Of a stretch of 8,554 nt of DNA, positions 1 to 7,115 are shown piece by piece; position 1 is the stretch's first letter; each line of letters opens with the position of its first letter. The translations under genes were made by a program, and so were the position numbers. This DNA is from an uncultured bacterium. GTDB lineage: Bacteria > Bacillota > Clostridia > Oscillospirales > Butyricicoccaceae. The notes under the pieces were generated by a model. The model had not been told where the DNA came from. It ran no database searches and saw nothing but the letters and a program-made list of their open reading frames with translations. The DNA is taken from positions 1 to 8,554 of the forward strand of contig CAJMOV010000070.1 of the NCBI GenBank assembly GCA_905215125.1. Direction: 5' to 3'.

Positions 1-281
1 GGGATGTTTGGACAATATTAGAGGGTTTGTCCAATTTCCCCTCCGTTTTAGTTCGTGGAATCATGGCAATTCCACCCATTGCGCAGCAAAAGGGGGATAA
101 TCGCAGATTTTTTGCGGAGATGTCACAACTATTTGTTGACATAGAGGCAAAAAAATACGATAATGTCAATATGGGCTTTTTGTCCATGGGCATGAGCGGT
201 GATTATGAGGACGCCATTCTGGAGGGCGCGAATATCGTTCGTGTCGGCACCGCTATTTTCGGCAGCCGGTATCAGGTATAG
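1..281 (+). CDS. yggS: YggS/YlmE family PLP-binding protein, C-terminal part (5' end outside the window)
   Basis: Only the last 92 or so codons are present; the frame opens at base 3 and is cut by the window start, so the TTG at 27 is an internal codon and not a start. The end carries the family signature: a SMGMSGDY segment, then an acidic AILEGAN helix and the terminal VRVGTAIFGSR. In this family these segments bind the phosphate of pyridoxal 5'-phosphate. The lysine that holds the cofactor lies in the missing N-terminal half. YggS (PLPBP/YlmE) is a fold-type III PLP protein without a known enzymatic activity, involved in PLP and amino-acid homeostasis in the cytoplasm. Its position directly before sepF matches ylmE in Gram-positive division clusters. 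The stop codon TAG overlaps the ribosome site of sepF, so the two are probably translationally coupled. Confidence 0.95.
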   Translation, partial: DVWTILEGLSNFPSVLVRGIMAIPPIAQQKGDNRRFFAEMSQLFVDIEAKKYDNVNMGFLSMGMSGDYEDAILEGANIVRVGTAIFGSRYQV

Positions 282-293
282 GAGGAACACGGT

Positions 294-755
294 ATGAGTT
301 TTATTGAAGATTTAAAGCGTTGGGCGCGCGGAGAGGACGAGGACGACGAGCTGGAAGAGTTCGAGCCGGTTGCACAGCCCCGCCGCCGCGAGCGCGAGCA
401 GCCGGAGGACGACGGTATTCCCGCGAATATTACCGACTTCCGTAAAAGCAGCAATAAAGTGGTCAACATCAACGCTACAACACAGCTGTCCGTTGTTCTT
501 GTCAAGCCGGAAAAGTTTGAAAACGCAGCGGAAATCGCTGATCATCTGCGCGAAAAGCGTACCGTTGTTCTCAACCTTGAGCAGACAAATAAAGATGTTG
601 CCCGCCGCCTTGTCGACTTTTTAAGCGGCGTGACCTATGCGCAGGACGGAAAAATCAAGAAAGTGGCCAACAGTACTTTCATCATTACGCCGTATAATGT
701 TGATATTTTAGGCGATCTGATTGACGAACTGGAAAATAACGGCCTCTACATATAA
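294..755 (+). CDS. sepF: Cell division protein SepF
   Basis: The 153-residue product matches SepF in length and layout. Residues 1-12 form a short amphipathic helix (MSFIEDLKRWAR) of the kind that anchors SepF to the membrane. Residues 13-45 are a very charged linker, acidic and then arginine-rich, likely disordered. Residues 55-145 are the SepF domain, with LVKPEKFENAAEIADHL, VVLNLEQTNKDVARRLVDFL and the closing STFIITPYNVDI segment. SepF polymerises into arcs, binds the C-terminal tail of FtsZ and ties the Z ring to the membrane, sharing this task with FtsA in many Gram-positives. An AGGAGGA ribosome site at 280-286 sits 7 bases before the ATG and overlaps the yggS stop. It is followed by yggT after an 86-bp gap, the standard ylmF-ylmG order. 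Confidence 0.97.
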   Translation: MSFIEDLKRWARGEDEDDELEEFEPVAQPRRREREQPEDDGIPANITDFRKSSNKVVNINATTQLSVVLVKPEKFENAAEIADHLREKRTVVLNLEQTNKDVARRLVDFLSGVTYAQDGKIKKVANSTFIITPYNVDILGDLIDELENNGLYI

Positions 756-841
756 ACCCGGCCGCTGTCGGCAGGCTTGTCTGTGAACAAACTAGCCTTG
801 TCGCGTGGCGGCTACACTGAAAACAGAGAGGCTGTGACGGC
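756..841 (+). other. Intergenic leader of yggT with possible weak secondary structure
   Basis: This 86-bp gap breaks an otherwise tight operon. I see short complementary pieces: GCCG (761-764) with CGGC (769-772), AGGCT (773-777) with AGCCT (794-798), and an alternative outer pairing of GCCGC (761-765) with GCGGC (808-812). None forms a long stem, there is no T tract, and no promoter hexamers stand out. The AGAGAGG at 825-831 is the probable ribosome site of yggT. Any regulatory role is conjecture. Confidence 0.25.
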
Positions 842-1108
842 ATGACCCAACTGGTTCGGCAACTGGCAATTACCATCTTATCGGTTTTGCAATATATGCT
901 GCTCTTTCGTGCGATTTTATCATGGATCCCGCAGATGCGTGACAGTAAATTTGCGATCGTTCTGCACCAGCTTACCGAACCGCTGGTCGCACCCTTTCGC
1001 CATCTGCTTAACCGTATTCCATCCATGCGCACGTTCCCGCTGGATATTTCTTTTTTGCTCGCATACTTTGCATTAATTATCATCCAGCGTTTTTTGTATT
1101 TTTATTGA
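842..1108 (+). CDS. yggT: YggT/YlmG family small membrane protein
   Basis: The product has 88 residues, the usual size of single-unit YggT proteins. Two hydrophobic stretches (about residues 8-29 and 66-87) are predicted membrane segments. Between them lies the conserved family core: RAILSWIP at 23-30 and LTEPLVAPFRHLLNRIP at 44-60, containing the EPL..PFR signature. The molecular role is not settled; YggT/YlmG proteins have been linked to membrane and division processes and to osmotic stress, and the plastid homologues to nucleoid distribution. The gene follows sepF as ylmG does in Bacillus and Streptococcus. The ribosome site AGAGAGG (825-831) is 10 bases from the ATG, a little long. No other in-frame start fits better. 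The S4-domain gene ylmH would be expected next but is not present. Confidence 0.93.
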   Translation: MTQLVRQLAITILSVLQYMLLFRAILSWIPQMRDSKFAIVLHQLTEPLVAPFRHLLNRIPSMRTFPLDISFLLAYFALIIIQRFLYFY

Positions 1109-1112
1109 CGTT

Positions 1113-1131
1113 AGGCCGGCTTGCCCGGCCT
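1113..1131 (+). terminator. GC-rich hairpin between yggT and divIVA (weak or partial terminator, or processing site)
   Basis: AGGCCGG (1113-1119) pairs perfectly with CCGGCCT (1125-1131) around a 5-base loop, starting 4 bases after the yggT stop. ACGT (1108-1111 and 1135-1138) can extend the base of the stem past an internal loop. Only three T residues follow, so it is a poor intrinsic terminator by sequence. It may attenuate transcription or stabilise the upstream mRNA 3' end. Confidence 0.4.
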
Positions 1132-1176
1132 TTCGACGTACACTCAGCAATAGAGATTGGTTAAGGGGGAGACCGC

Positions 1177-2046
1177 ATGTTAACACCGCAGGAAATTCAG
1201 GACAAAAAGTTTGAAAAGGCTCGTTTCGGCGGTTATGATATGACGCAAATCGACGACTTCCTCGATGTCGTCTTGGCTGATTATACAGCTTTATATAAAG
1301 AGAACGCCGTTTTAAAGGGCAAAATGCGCGTTTTGGTCGACAAAATAGAGGAATACCGCTCCGTTGACGAGCAAATGAGAAAGGCGTTGTATGCCGCGCA
1401 GGTTTCAGCGCGCGATATTGTCAGTAAGGCGCAGAGTGAAGCTGACGCCATCATGAAAAACGCCAACAGCGCCGCAGAAGCGCAGGTCGGCGACCTGCGC
1501 CGCCAGATCGACGCAGAAGAACGCCGTTTGGCCGCCGCCAAAGAATCATGCAATGATTATGCCCGTCGAATCAGCGCTATGCTGAGTAAAAATATTGAAG
1601 CCATTCAGCTTATTATGGACACGCCGGCGGATACATTGGTCCCGCCCAGCGCCCAGCCTGTCCGTGATACCGCGGCATACGCCGGCAACATTCAAAGGGC
1701 TGCCCGACCGCATGACGATTTGCGCGAGGAAAAGCGCCCTGGTTCCGATTTAACTGAGCTGACGGACAGAGGGGCGCAGCAGACGCCCGCTGCACCGGAG
1801 CGCGTCGAGCGTACGCCTGAGCGTATTATCCAGGAAGACGATATGGAGACGCAGTACTACAATATTGATTTGAGTGAAAAGAAAGCAGACGAGCCGTATT
1901 CCCGTGAGGGCGGCAAGCGGGCGAAAGAAGAGGAGAGTGATACGGCCAGGATTTATGGCGACAGTATTTTTACTCCCAAACCGCGTTTTGATTTCAGCGA
2001 CCTCAAATTCGGTCCCAACTATCACGGGGACGACAATAAGGAGTAA
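1177..2046 (+). CDS. divIVA: DivIVA-family cell division/polarity protein with long charged C-terminal tail
   Basis: Residues 1-40 hold the DivIVA lipid-binding head, with FEKARFGGYDMTQIDDFLD matching the F.K..FGGYD..QVDDFL signature that inserts at curved membrane. Residues 38-148 are a coiled coil rich in Ala, Glu, Arg and Lys with leucine/isoleucine heptads. Residues 150-289 are a low-complexity, Pro- and charge-rich tail, probably disordered, ending in a more ordered aromatic segment (about 263-283: FTPKPRFDFSDLKFGPNYHG). The total of 289 residues is well above the roughly 160-230 of Bacillus and Streptococcus DivIVA; the excess is the tail. DivIVA marks septa and poles and recruits division or wall-synthesis partners. 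AAGGGGGA (1163-1170) is a good ribosome site 6 bases from the ATG. The last codons (AAG GAG TAA) also provide the ribosome site for ileS, so expression of the two is linked. Confidence 0.93.
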   Translation: MLTPQEIQDKKFEKARFGGYDMTQIDDFLDVVLADYTALYKENAVLKGKMRVLVDKIEEYRSVDEQMRKALYAAQVSARDIVSKAQSEADAIMKNANSAAEAQVGDLRRQIDAEERRLAAAKESCNDYARRISAMLSKNIEAIQLIMDTPADTLVPPSAQPVRDTAAYAGNIQRAARPHDDLREEKRPGSDLTELTDRGAQQTPAAPERVERTPERIIQEDDMETQYYNIDLSEKKADEPYSREGGKRAKEEESDTARIYGDSIFTPKPRFDFSDLKFGPNYHGDDNKE

Positions 2047-2052
2047 AGATAG

Positions 2053-4851
2053 ATGTCACAGGACTACAACAAAACCATTAACCTTCCCCAGACGGATTTC
2101 CCCATGCGCGCCAGCCTTCCGCAGCGCGAGCCTGAGTTTTTGAAAGGCTGGCAGGAAAAAAATATTTACCAAAAGCTGCTAATGAAAAACGAGGGCAAGC
2201 CCAGGTACATCCTGCATGACGGCCCGCCGTTTTCCAATGGCAGCATCCATATGGGCACTGCGATGAATAAGGTTCTGAAGGATTTTGTTAACCGCTATAA
2301 ATCCATGTCGGGACATTATGTGCCCTATGTCCCAGGCTGGGACAATCACGGCATGCCTATTGAAAGCGCCATTATCAAGAAAAATAAGCTGGATCGCAAA
2401 AAGATGACCATTCCAGAGTTCAGGAACGCCTGCCGCGATTTTGCTATGGATTTTGTCAATGTGCAGCGCGAGCAGTTTATCCGTCTGGGCGTTGTCGGAG
2501 ACTGGGAAAACCCTTATCTCACCATGGATCCCTCCTTTGAGGCCGAAGAGGTGCGTATCTTTGGCGAAATGTATAAAAAGGGCTACATTTATAAGGGACT
2601 CAAGCCGGTTTACTGGTGTCCGCATGATGAGACAGCACTGGCCGAGGCAGAAATCGAATACCAAGAAGATCCTTGTGAATCCATCTACGTCAAGTTCCGT
2701 GTCAAAGACGACAAAGGCAGGCTGACAGGAAAATGCGATTTGCAAAAAACTTACTTTGTCATCTGGACAACGACAACGTGGACGCTGCCGGGTAACCTGG
2801 CCATCGCGCTGCATCCGAGGGAAAGCTATGTGCTGGCCAAGGCGCAGAATGGAGAATATTATATTGTCGCTGAAGCGTTGCTGGACAAGACCATGCAGAT
2901 GGGCGGCTTGCTGGAATACAGCATTGTCGAACGCTTTGAGGGTAAAGAGCTGGAATACCTGACAGCACAGCATCCCTTTCTGGCGCGTGAAAGCCTGGTC
3001 GTTCTGGCGGAATATGTCACTATGGACAGCGGTACTGGCTGCGTCCATACCGCGCCCGGCTTTGGCGCTGAAGACTATCAGACCGGCCGCGCGTATAATC
3101 TGCCCATCCTTGTCCCTGTAGACAACCGTGGCAGGCAGACAGAAGACGCAGGCAAGTTTGCCGGTTTGACGACGGATGAATCCAATGCGGCCATTCTGGC
3201 TGATTTGCAGGAAACAGGGGCCCTGTTTGCTAAAGAAACCATTCAGCACACCTATCCTCACTGCTGGCGCTGTAAGCATCCCATTATTTTCCGCGCCACA
3301 CCACAGTGGTTCTGTTCGGTTGAAGCCTTTAAGGAAGCTGCAGTCAACGCCTGCCGCGAGGTGTCGTGGATGCCCGGCTGGGGCGAAGAACGCATGGTCA
3401 GCATGATCCGTGAGCGTGCCGACTGGTGTATTTCGCGTCAGCGTCATTGGGGTCTGCCTATTCCGGTCTTCTATTGCGAAGAGTGTGGCAAGCCTGTCTG
3501 CAACGATGAAACCATTGAATGCGTATCGCGTCTTTTTGCCGCCGAGGGATCCAATGCCTGGTATTTGAAGGAAGCGGGCGATATCCTGCCCAGCGGCTTT
3601 GTCTGCCCGCACTGCGGCGGAACGCATTTCACCAAGGAGCAGGACACGCTGGACGGCTGGTTTGATTCCGGTTCAACGCACTTGGCGTCTCTGAAAAAGG
3701 ATCATCCCGAGCAGTGGCCCGCCGACCTGTACCTGGAGGGGGCTGATCAATACCGCGGATGGTTCCAGTCTTCGCTTCTGACATCGGTTGCTGCCACAGG
3801 GGAGGGGGCGCCTTACAAAACCGTCCTGACACATGGCTGGGTGGTTGACGGCGAAGGAAAGGCCATGCACAAATCTCTTGGCAACTCTATCGCACCGGAG
3901 ACAATTATCAAGCAATTTGGCGCTGATGTACTGCGCTTGTGGGTAGCGTCGAGCGATTATCGCGTCGATGTCCGCGTTTCTGACGCCATATTCAAGCAGC
4001 TTTCTCAGGCTTATTTGAAAATACGAAATACATGCCGTTATATGTTGGGTAATCTGGCAGGCTTTGAAGCTGATAAACTTCTCTCTGCGTCCGAGCTGCA
4101 GCCGATTGATCGCTGGGCCATTACGCGGCTGAATCAGCTGATTGACCGTGTCATACGCGCTTATGAAGATTACGAATATCACATTGTTTACCACGCTATT
4201 TACAATTTCTGTGTAGTAGACATGTCCAACTTCTATCTGGATGTCATCAAGGATCGCTTGTACTGTGAGGATCAGAACGGTACGCTGCGCCGCGGCGCAC
4301 AGACAGCCATGTACGTCATACTGGACGCTATGATACGTATGCTGGCTCCGATCCTCCCCTTTACCAGCGACGAGGTCTGGCATGCTATGCCGCACAAGGC
4401 CGAAGACGATGTGGAAAATATCCTTTTTAATCAGATGGTTCCGCCATATGTTTCCTATGCGCTGTCCGATAGTGAAATGACGCAATGGGAGCGTCTGATT
4501 GCCGTACGCAGCGGAGTCAATGCTGTATTGGAAAAGGCCCGTGCCGATAAATTAATCGGCAAGCCGTTGGAAGCCGTCGTAACCCTGCATTGCTCAGACG
4601 CCCTGTATGCTGAGCTTCAGCCCCATCAAAAGCTCCTGACTGAATTGTGCATTATCTCCGGTCTCAAGCTGGAGAATGGACAGGGCGGTACGGTTTGCGA
4701 AGGGCTGGAAGGCTTGGGGATCAGCGTCAGCCGCGCTGCAGGCGAAAAGTGTGAACGCTGCTGGATTTATTCAGATACCGTGGGTAGCGACAGCGAACAT
4801 CCGACGCTGTGTAAGCGCTGTGCAGATGTCATTCGCAGAATGGAACGGTAA
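2053..4851 (+). CDS. ileS: Isoleucyl-tRNA synthetase (class I, bacterial type 1)
   Basis: IleRS charges tRNA-Ile with isoleucine in the cytoplasm and edits misactivated valine. The 932-residue length is normal. Visible in order: DGPPFSNGSIHMGT (56-69, HIGH region), PYVPGWDNHGMPIE (91-104), the editing domain with WTTTTWTLPGN (238-248) and DSGTGCVHTAPGFGAEDY (325-342), ADWCISRQRHWGLPIPV (456-472), a Cys-pair insert (C475, C478, C518, C521), DGWFDSGSTH (534-543), the KMSKS-loop region GKAMHKSLGN (602-611), and a C-terminal zinc site (C900, C903, C920, C923). That last zinc knuckle marks the type 1 bacterial form rather than the eukaryote-like type 2. HMGT replaces HIGH and AMHKS replaces KMSKS, so both signatures differ at key positions. 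The AAGGAG ribosome site (2038-2043) lies in the last divIVA codons, 9 bases from ATG. There is no room for a T-box leader, so expression depends on the upstream operon. Confidence 0.98.
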   Translation: MSQDYNKTINLPQTDFPMRASLPQREPEFLKGWQEKNIYQKLLMKNEGKPRYILHDGPPFSNGSIHMGTAMNKVLKDFVNRYKSMSGHYVPYVPGWDNHGMPIESAIIKKNKLDRKKMTIPEFRNACRDFAMDFVNVQREQFIRLGVVGDWENPYLTMDPSFEAEEVRIFGEMYKKGYIYKGLKPVYWCPHDETALAEAEIEYQEDPCESIYVKFRVKDDKGRLTGKCDLQKTYFVIWTTTTWTLPGNLAIALHPRESYVLAKAQNGEYYIVAEALLDKTMQMGGLLEYSIVERFEGKELEYLTAQHPFLARESLVVLAEYVTMDSGTGCVHTAPGFGAEDYQTGRAYNLPILVPVDNRGRQTEDAGKFAGLTTDESNAAILADLQETGALFAKETIQHTYPHCWRCKHPIIFRATPQWFCSVEAFKEAAVNACREVSWMPGWGEERMVSMIRERADWCISRQRHWGLPIPVFYCEECGKPVCNDETIECVSRLFAAEGSNAWYLKEAGDILPSGFVCPHCGGTHFTKEQDTLDGWFDSGSTHLASLKKDHPEQWPADLYLEGADQYRGWFQSSLLTSVAATGEGAPYKTVLTHGWVVDGEGKAMHKSLGNSIAPETIIKQFGADVLRLWVASSDYRVDVRVSDAIFKQLSQAYLKIRNTCRYMLGNLAGFEADKLLSASELQPIDRWAITRLNQLIDRVIRAYEDYEYHIVYHAIYNFCVVDMSNFYLDVIKDRLYCEDQNGTLRRGAQTAMYVILDAMIRMLAPILPFTSDEVWHAMPHKAEDDVENILFNQMVPPYVSYALSDSEMTQWERLIAVRSGVNAVLEKARADKLIGKPLEAVVTLHCSDALYAELQPHQKLLTELCIISGLKLENGQGGTVCEGLEGLGISVSRAAGEKCERCWIYSDTVGSDSEHPTLCKRCADVIRRMER

Positions 4852-4856
4852 TTATA

Positions 4857-4888
4857 AAAAAACAGATGCCGAACGGCATCTGTTTTTT
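4857..4888. terminator. Bidirectional intrinsic terminator between ileS and the HAD gene
   Basis: A perfect 14-bp stem: six A plus CAGATGCC (4857-4870), loop GAAC, then GGCATCTG plus six T (4875-4888). The T run serves the + strand operon and the A run becomes a T run for the - strand, so it can end both converging transcripts. It starts 5 bases after the ileS stop and ends 3 bases before the HAD stop. Confidence 0.95.
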
Positions 4889-4891
4889 CCA

Positions 4892-5542
4892 TTATTCATC
4901 AAAAAGAAAGCGTTCCAGATCAGCAGGGGAGGGGGCGAGATGAACATAAGGGCAGGATTGCAGCTCTTCCCGGCTGCCATAACCATAAAGCACACCGATC
5001 CCATCCAGCCCGTGTCTTTGCGCGCCAAATAAATCATAATGCCTGTCGCCCACCATTACCATCTGCGCCCGCGGAATACCCGGTAGGCTTTGCAGGGCGT
5101 AGTCAATAACAGCATCCTTGTGGCTGCGCTGTGCGTCCATTGACGCTGCGGCTACAAAATGAAAGTATTGTGCAATGCCAAAATGATGCAGAACATCTCT
5201 TGCCGGTTCTTCCGGCTTTGATGTGGCCAGGACAATAGTACGGCCACATTCGTATAGTCGGCGCAGCAATTCCGTAATACCCGGATAAAGCCGGTTTTCA
5301 CAATATCCCCGCACTGCATATTCAGCGCGGTAGGCTGTGATGGCCTCCCATGCACGTTCGGGCGTCAGGCCATAAAGCTGTGTATAAGAATCAAAAAGAG
5401 GAGGGCCGATAACGGCCCTCAGCTTCTGATCGTCCGGTTCCTCCAGGCCGACGCGAGCCAATCCAAGGCGAAAGCAGCGATAAATTCCCTCATGTGGATC
5501 GGAAAGAGTACCGTCCAAATCAAATAAAATACATGTATACAA
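4892..5542 (-). CDS. HAD-superfamily phosphatase (Gph/5'-nucleotidase-like, subfamily I)
   Basis: A 216-residue HAD hydrolase. Motif I is FDLDGT (nucleophile D8, acid/base D10), motif II is LATSKP (T107/S108), the motif III lysine is K142 in SHKDAVIDY, and motif IV is VMVGDRHYDLFGA (D166, D170). The helical cap of subfamily I lies at about 15-85, including an IGPPL segment and a GYCENRLYPGI segment before the core resumes. All catalytic residues are present. Family relatives dephosphorylate phosphoglycolate, pyrophosphate or nucleoside monophosphates; the substrate cannot be read from sequence. The start must be TTG at 5542, because the guaB stop TAA lies one codon upstream in the same frame and no nearby in-frame ATG or GTG precedes motif I. 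The ribosome site would be the weak AGGTG in the last guaB codons. Translation therefore probably depends on reinitiation after guaB. Confidence 0.9.
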   Translation of the reverse strand: MYTCILFDLDGTLSDPHEGIYRCFRLGLARVGLEEPDDQKLRAVIGPPLFDSYTQLYGLTPERAWEAITAYRAEYAVRGYCENRLYPGITELLRRLYECGRTIVLATSKPEEPARDVLHHFGIAQYFHFVAAASMDAQRSHKDAVIDYALQSLPGIPRAQMVMVGDRHYDLFGAQRHGLDGIGVLYGYGSREELQSCPYVHLAPSPADLERFLFDE

Positions 5543-5545
5543 TTC

Positions 5546-7024
5546 TTACACCTGCGGGTTGAGCGAGTAGTTAGGCGCTTCCTTTGTAATGTAAATATCA
5601 TGAGGATGGCTTTCTTTCAGGCCTGCGCCGGTAATGGTGATGAACTGAGCCTTTTCCTGCAAATCTTGAACGGTATGGGCGCCGCAGTACCCCATGCCGG
5701 AACGCAGGCCGCCCATAAGCTGGAAAATGGTGTCGCTGACGCTGCCCTTGAAGGGAACGCGGCCTTCCACCCCTTCTGGTACGAACTTTGTGCTGCCGGA
5801 TTGGAAATAACGGTCGCCAGAGCCTTTATTCATTGCCGCTAGAGAACCCATACCGCGGTAGACCTTAAACTGACGTCCCTGGTAAATTTCTGTCTCGCCC
5901 GGGCTTTCCTCACATCCGGCCAGGAGAGAGCCAAGCATGACGACGTCAGCGCCTGCGGCAATGGCTTTAACCAGGTCTCCGGAGTATTTTACGCCGCCGT
6001 CGGCGATGATGGGAACGCCGTGCTTCTGTGCTTCGCATGCGGCGTCGTAAACGGCAGAAATCTGCGGTACTCCGATGCCCGCAACAACACGGGTTGTACA
6101 GATGGATCCCGGTCCAATGCCCACTTTGACAGTATCTGCGCCCGCGTCGATAAGCGCTTTGGCGCCTTCGGCGGTAGCGACGTTACCTGCAATGACAGGG
6201 GTGTTGGGGTACTTTGCCTTGACCTTTTTCAGACACTCCATGATATTTTGAGAATGACCGTGAGCTGAATCTAGCACCAGGGCGTCAACCCCAGCGGCGA
6301 TCAGGGCGGCGGCGCGCTCCAGCACATCCCCGGTAACGCCGATGGCGGCGGCACACAAAAGCCGTCCCTGCGAGTCGCGGGCAGTATTGGGATATTTTAC
6401 AGCCTTTTCAATATCCTTAATGGTGATAAGCCCTTTCAGAGAGAAATTTTCGTCGACAAGAGGCAGCTTTTCGATTTTGTGCTTGGCCAGAATCTTCTTG
6501 GCTTCAGCGAGCGTGGTGTTGACAGGGGCGGTAATAAGATTTTTACTGGTCATGACCTCTCCGCACAAGCGCGAATAATCCTCTTCAAATTTAAGGTCGC
6601 GGTTGGTCAGTATCCCCACCAGCTTACCGTTTTCGCAAATGGGCACGCCGGAAATTTTGTATTTGCCCATCAGTTCGTCGGCATCACGCAGGGTGTGCTG
6701 CGGAGAAAGATAGAAGGGGCTGTTAATAACCCCATTTTCTGAACGCTTGACGCGGTCAACGCTTTCTGCCTGCACTTCAATCGGCATGCTCTTGTGGATG
6801 ACGCCAATGCCGCCCTCTCGCGCAATGGCAATGGCCATGCGTGTTTCGGTGACAGTGTCCATCGCAGCGCTGATGAGCGGAATATTGAGATGGATATTTC
6901 GCGTCAGCCGGGTTCCCAGCTGCACAGCGCCCGGTGTGACATCGCTTTCAGCGGGAACGAGAAGAACATCGTCAAATGTAATGCCTTTCTTGCTGAACTT
7001 GTAATCGTAATCCTGATTAACCAT
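5546..7024 (-). CDS. guaB: Inosine-5'-monophosphate dehydrogenase
   Basis: IMPDH oxidises IMP to XMP with NAD+, the first committed step to GMP, in the cytoplasm as a tetramer. The 492-residue protein has the full barrel plus a tandem CBS (Bateman) regulatory insert at about 98-212. Key features are the N-terminal TFDDVLLVP (16-24), ISAAMDTVTE (51-60), the catalytic loop GIGPGSICTTR (302-312, thioimidate cysteine C309), IIADGGVKYSGD (339-350), the GMGSLAAM segment (391-398), the mobile flap with R405-Y406, and EGVEGRVPFKG (417-427). Nothing essential is missing. The ATG at 7024 has a good GGAGGG ribosome site (7030-7035) 5 bases away. A promoter lies directly upstream (7086-7115), so it can be transcribed without ogg. 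The HAD gene follows 3 bp after the stop and shares its transcript. No guanine riboswitch is visible in the short leader. Confidence 0.98.
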   Translation of the reverse strand: MVNQDYDYKFSKKGITFDDVLLVPAESDVTPGAVQLGTRLTRNIHLNIPLISAAMDTVTETRMAIAIAREGGIGVIHKSMPIEVQAESVDRVKRSENGVINSPFYLSPQHTLRDADELMGKYKISGVPICENGKLVGILTNRDLKFEEDYSRLCGEVMTSKNLITAPVNTTLAEAKKILAKHKIEKLPLVDENFSLKGLITIKDIEKAVKYPNTARDSQGRLLCAAAIGVTGDVLERAAALIAAGVDALVLDSAHGHSQNIMECLKKVKAKYPNTPVIAGNVATAEGAKALIDAGADTVKVGIGPGSICTTRVVAGIGVPQISAVYDAACEAQKHGVPIIADGGVKYSGDLVKAIAAGADVVMLGSLLAGCEESPGETEIYQGRQFKVYRGMGSLAAMNKGSGDRYFQSGSTKFVPEGVEGRVPFKGSVSDTIFQLMGGLRSGMGYCGAHTVQDLQEKAQFITITGAGLKESHPHDIYITKEAPNYSLNPQV

Positions 7025-7085
7025 CCAATCCCTCCGTTGGGCTTTATAGAAAATCGCCCGTCTTTATTCCATGATTTTAAATGAT

Positions 7086-7115
7086 ATTATACCACTTATC
7101 CGCTATGGAACGCAA
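7086..7115 (-). promoter_or_regulatory. Probable guaB promoter with extended -10
   Basis: On the - strand, TATAAT (7091-7086) is preceded by TGG, giving the extended -10 form TGnTATAAT. TTGCGT (7115-7110), 18 bases upstream, is a 3/6 match to TTGACA and abuts the ogg stop codon. The start point would be near 7079, leaving a leader of about 55 bases before the guaB ATG. Confidence 0.7.

Noticed and set aside
685..1083. Open frame of 132 codons on the - strand across yggT
   Set aside because: It overlaps sepF and yggT, both of which have clear family signatures, and its own translation shows no domain.
1984..2052. Possible T-box leader for ileS
   Set aside because: ileS starts 6 bp after the divIVA stop, leaving no space for a T-box, and no T-box consensus is seen.
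2179..3627. Open frame of 482 codons on the - strand
   Set aside because: It lies wholly inside ileS on the opposite strand and has no recognisable domain. The + frame shows all IleRS motifs, so this is a shadow.
3673..4485. Open frame of 270 codons on the - strand inside ileS
   Set aside because: Antisense shadow of the IleRS anticodon-binding region, with no recognisable family.
7025..7085. Possible purine riboswitch before guaB
   Set aside because: The leader of about 55 bases is too short for an aptamer plus expression platform, and no guanine-riboswitch core or terminator hairpin is visible.
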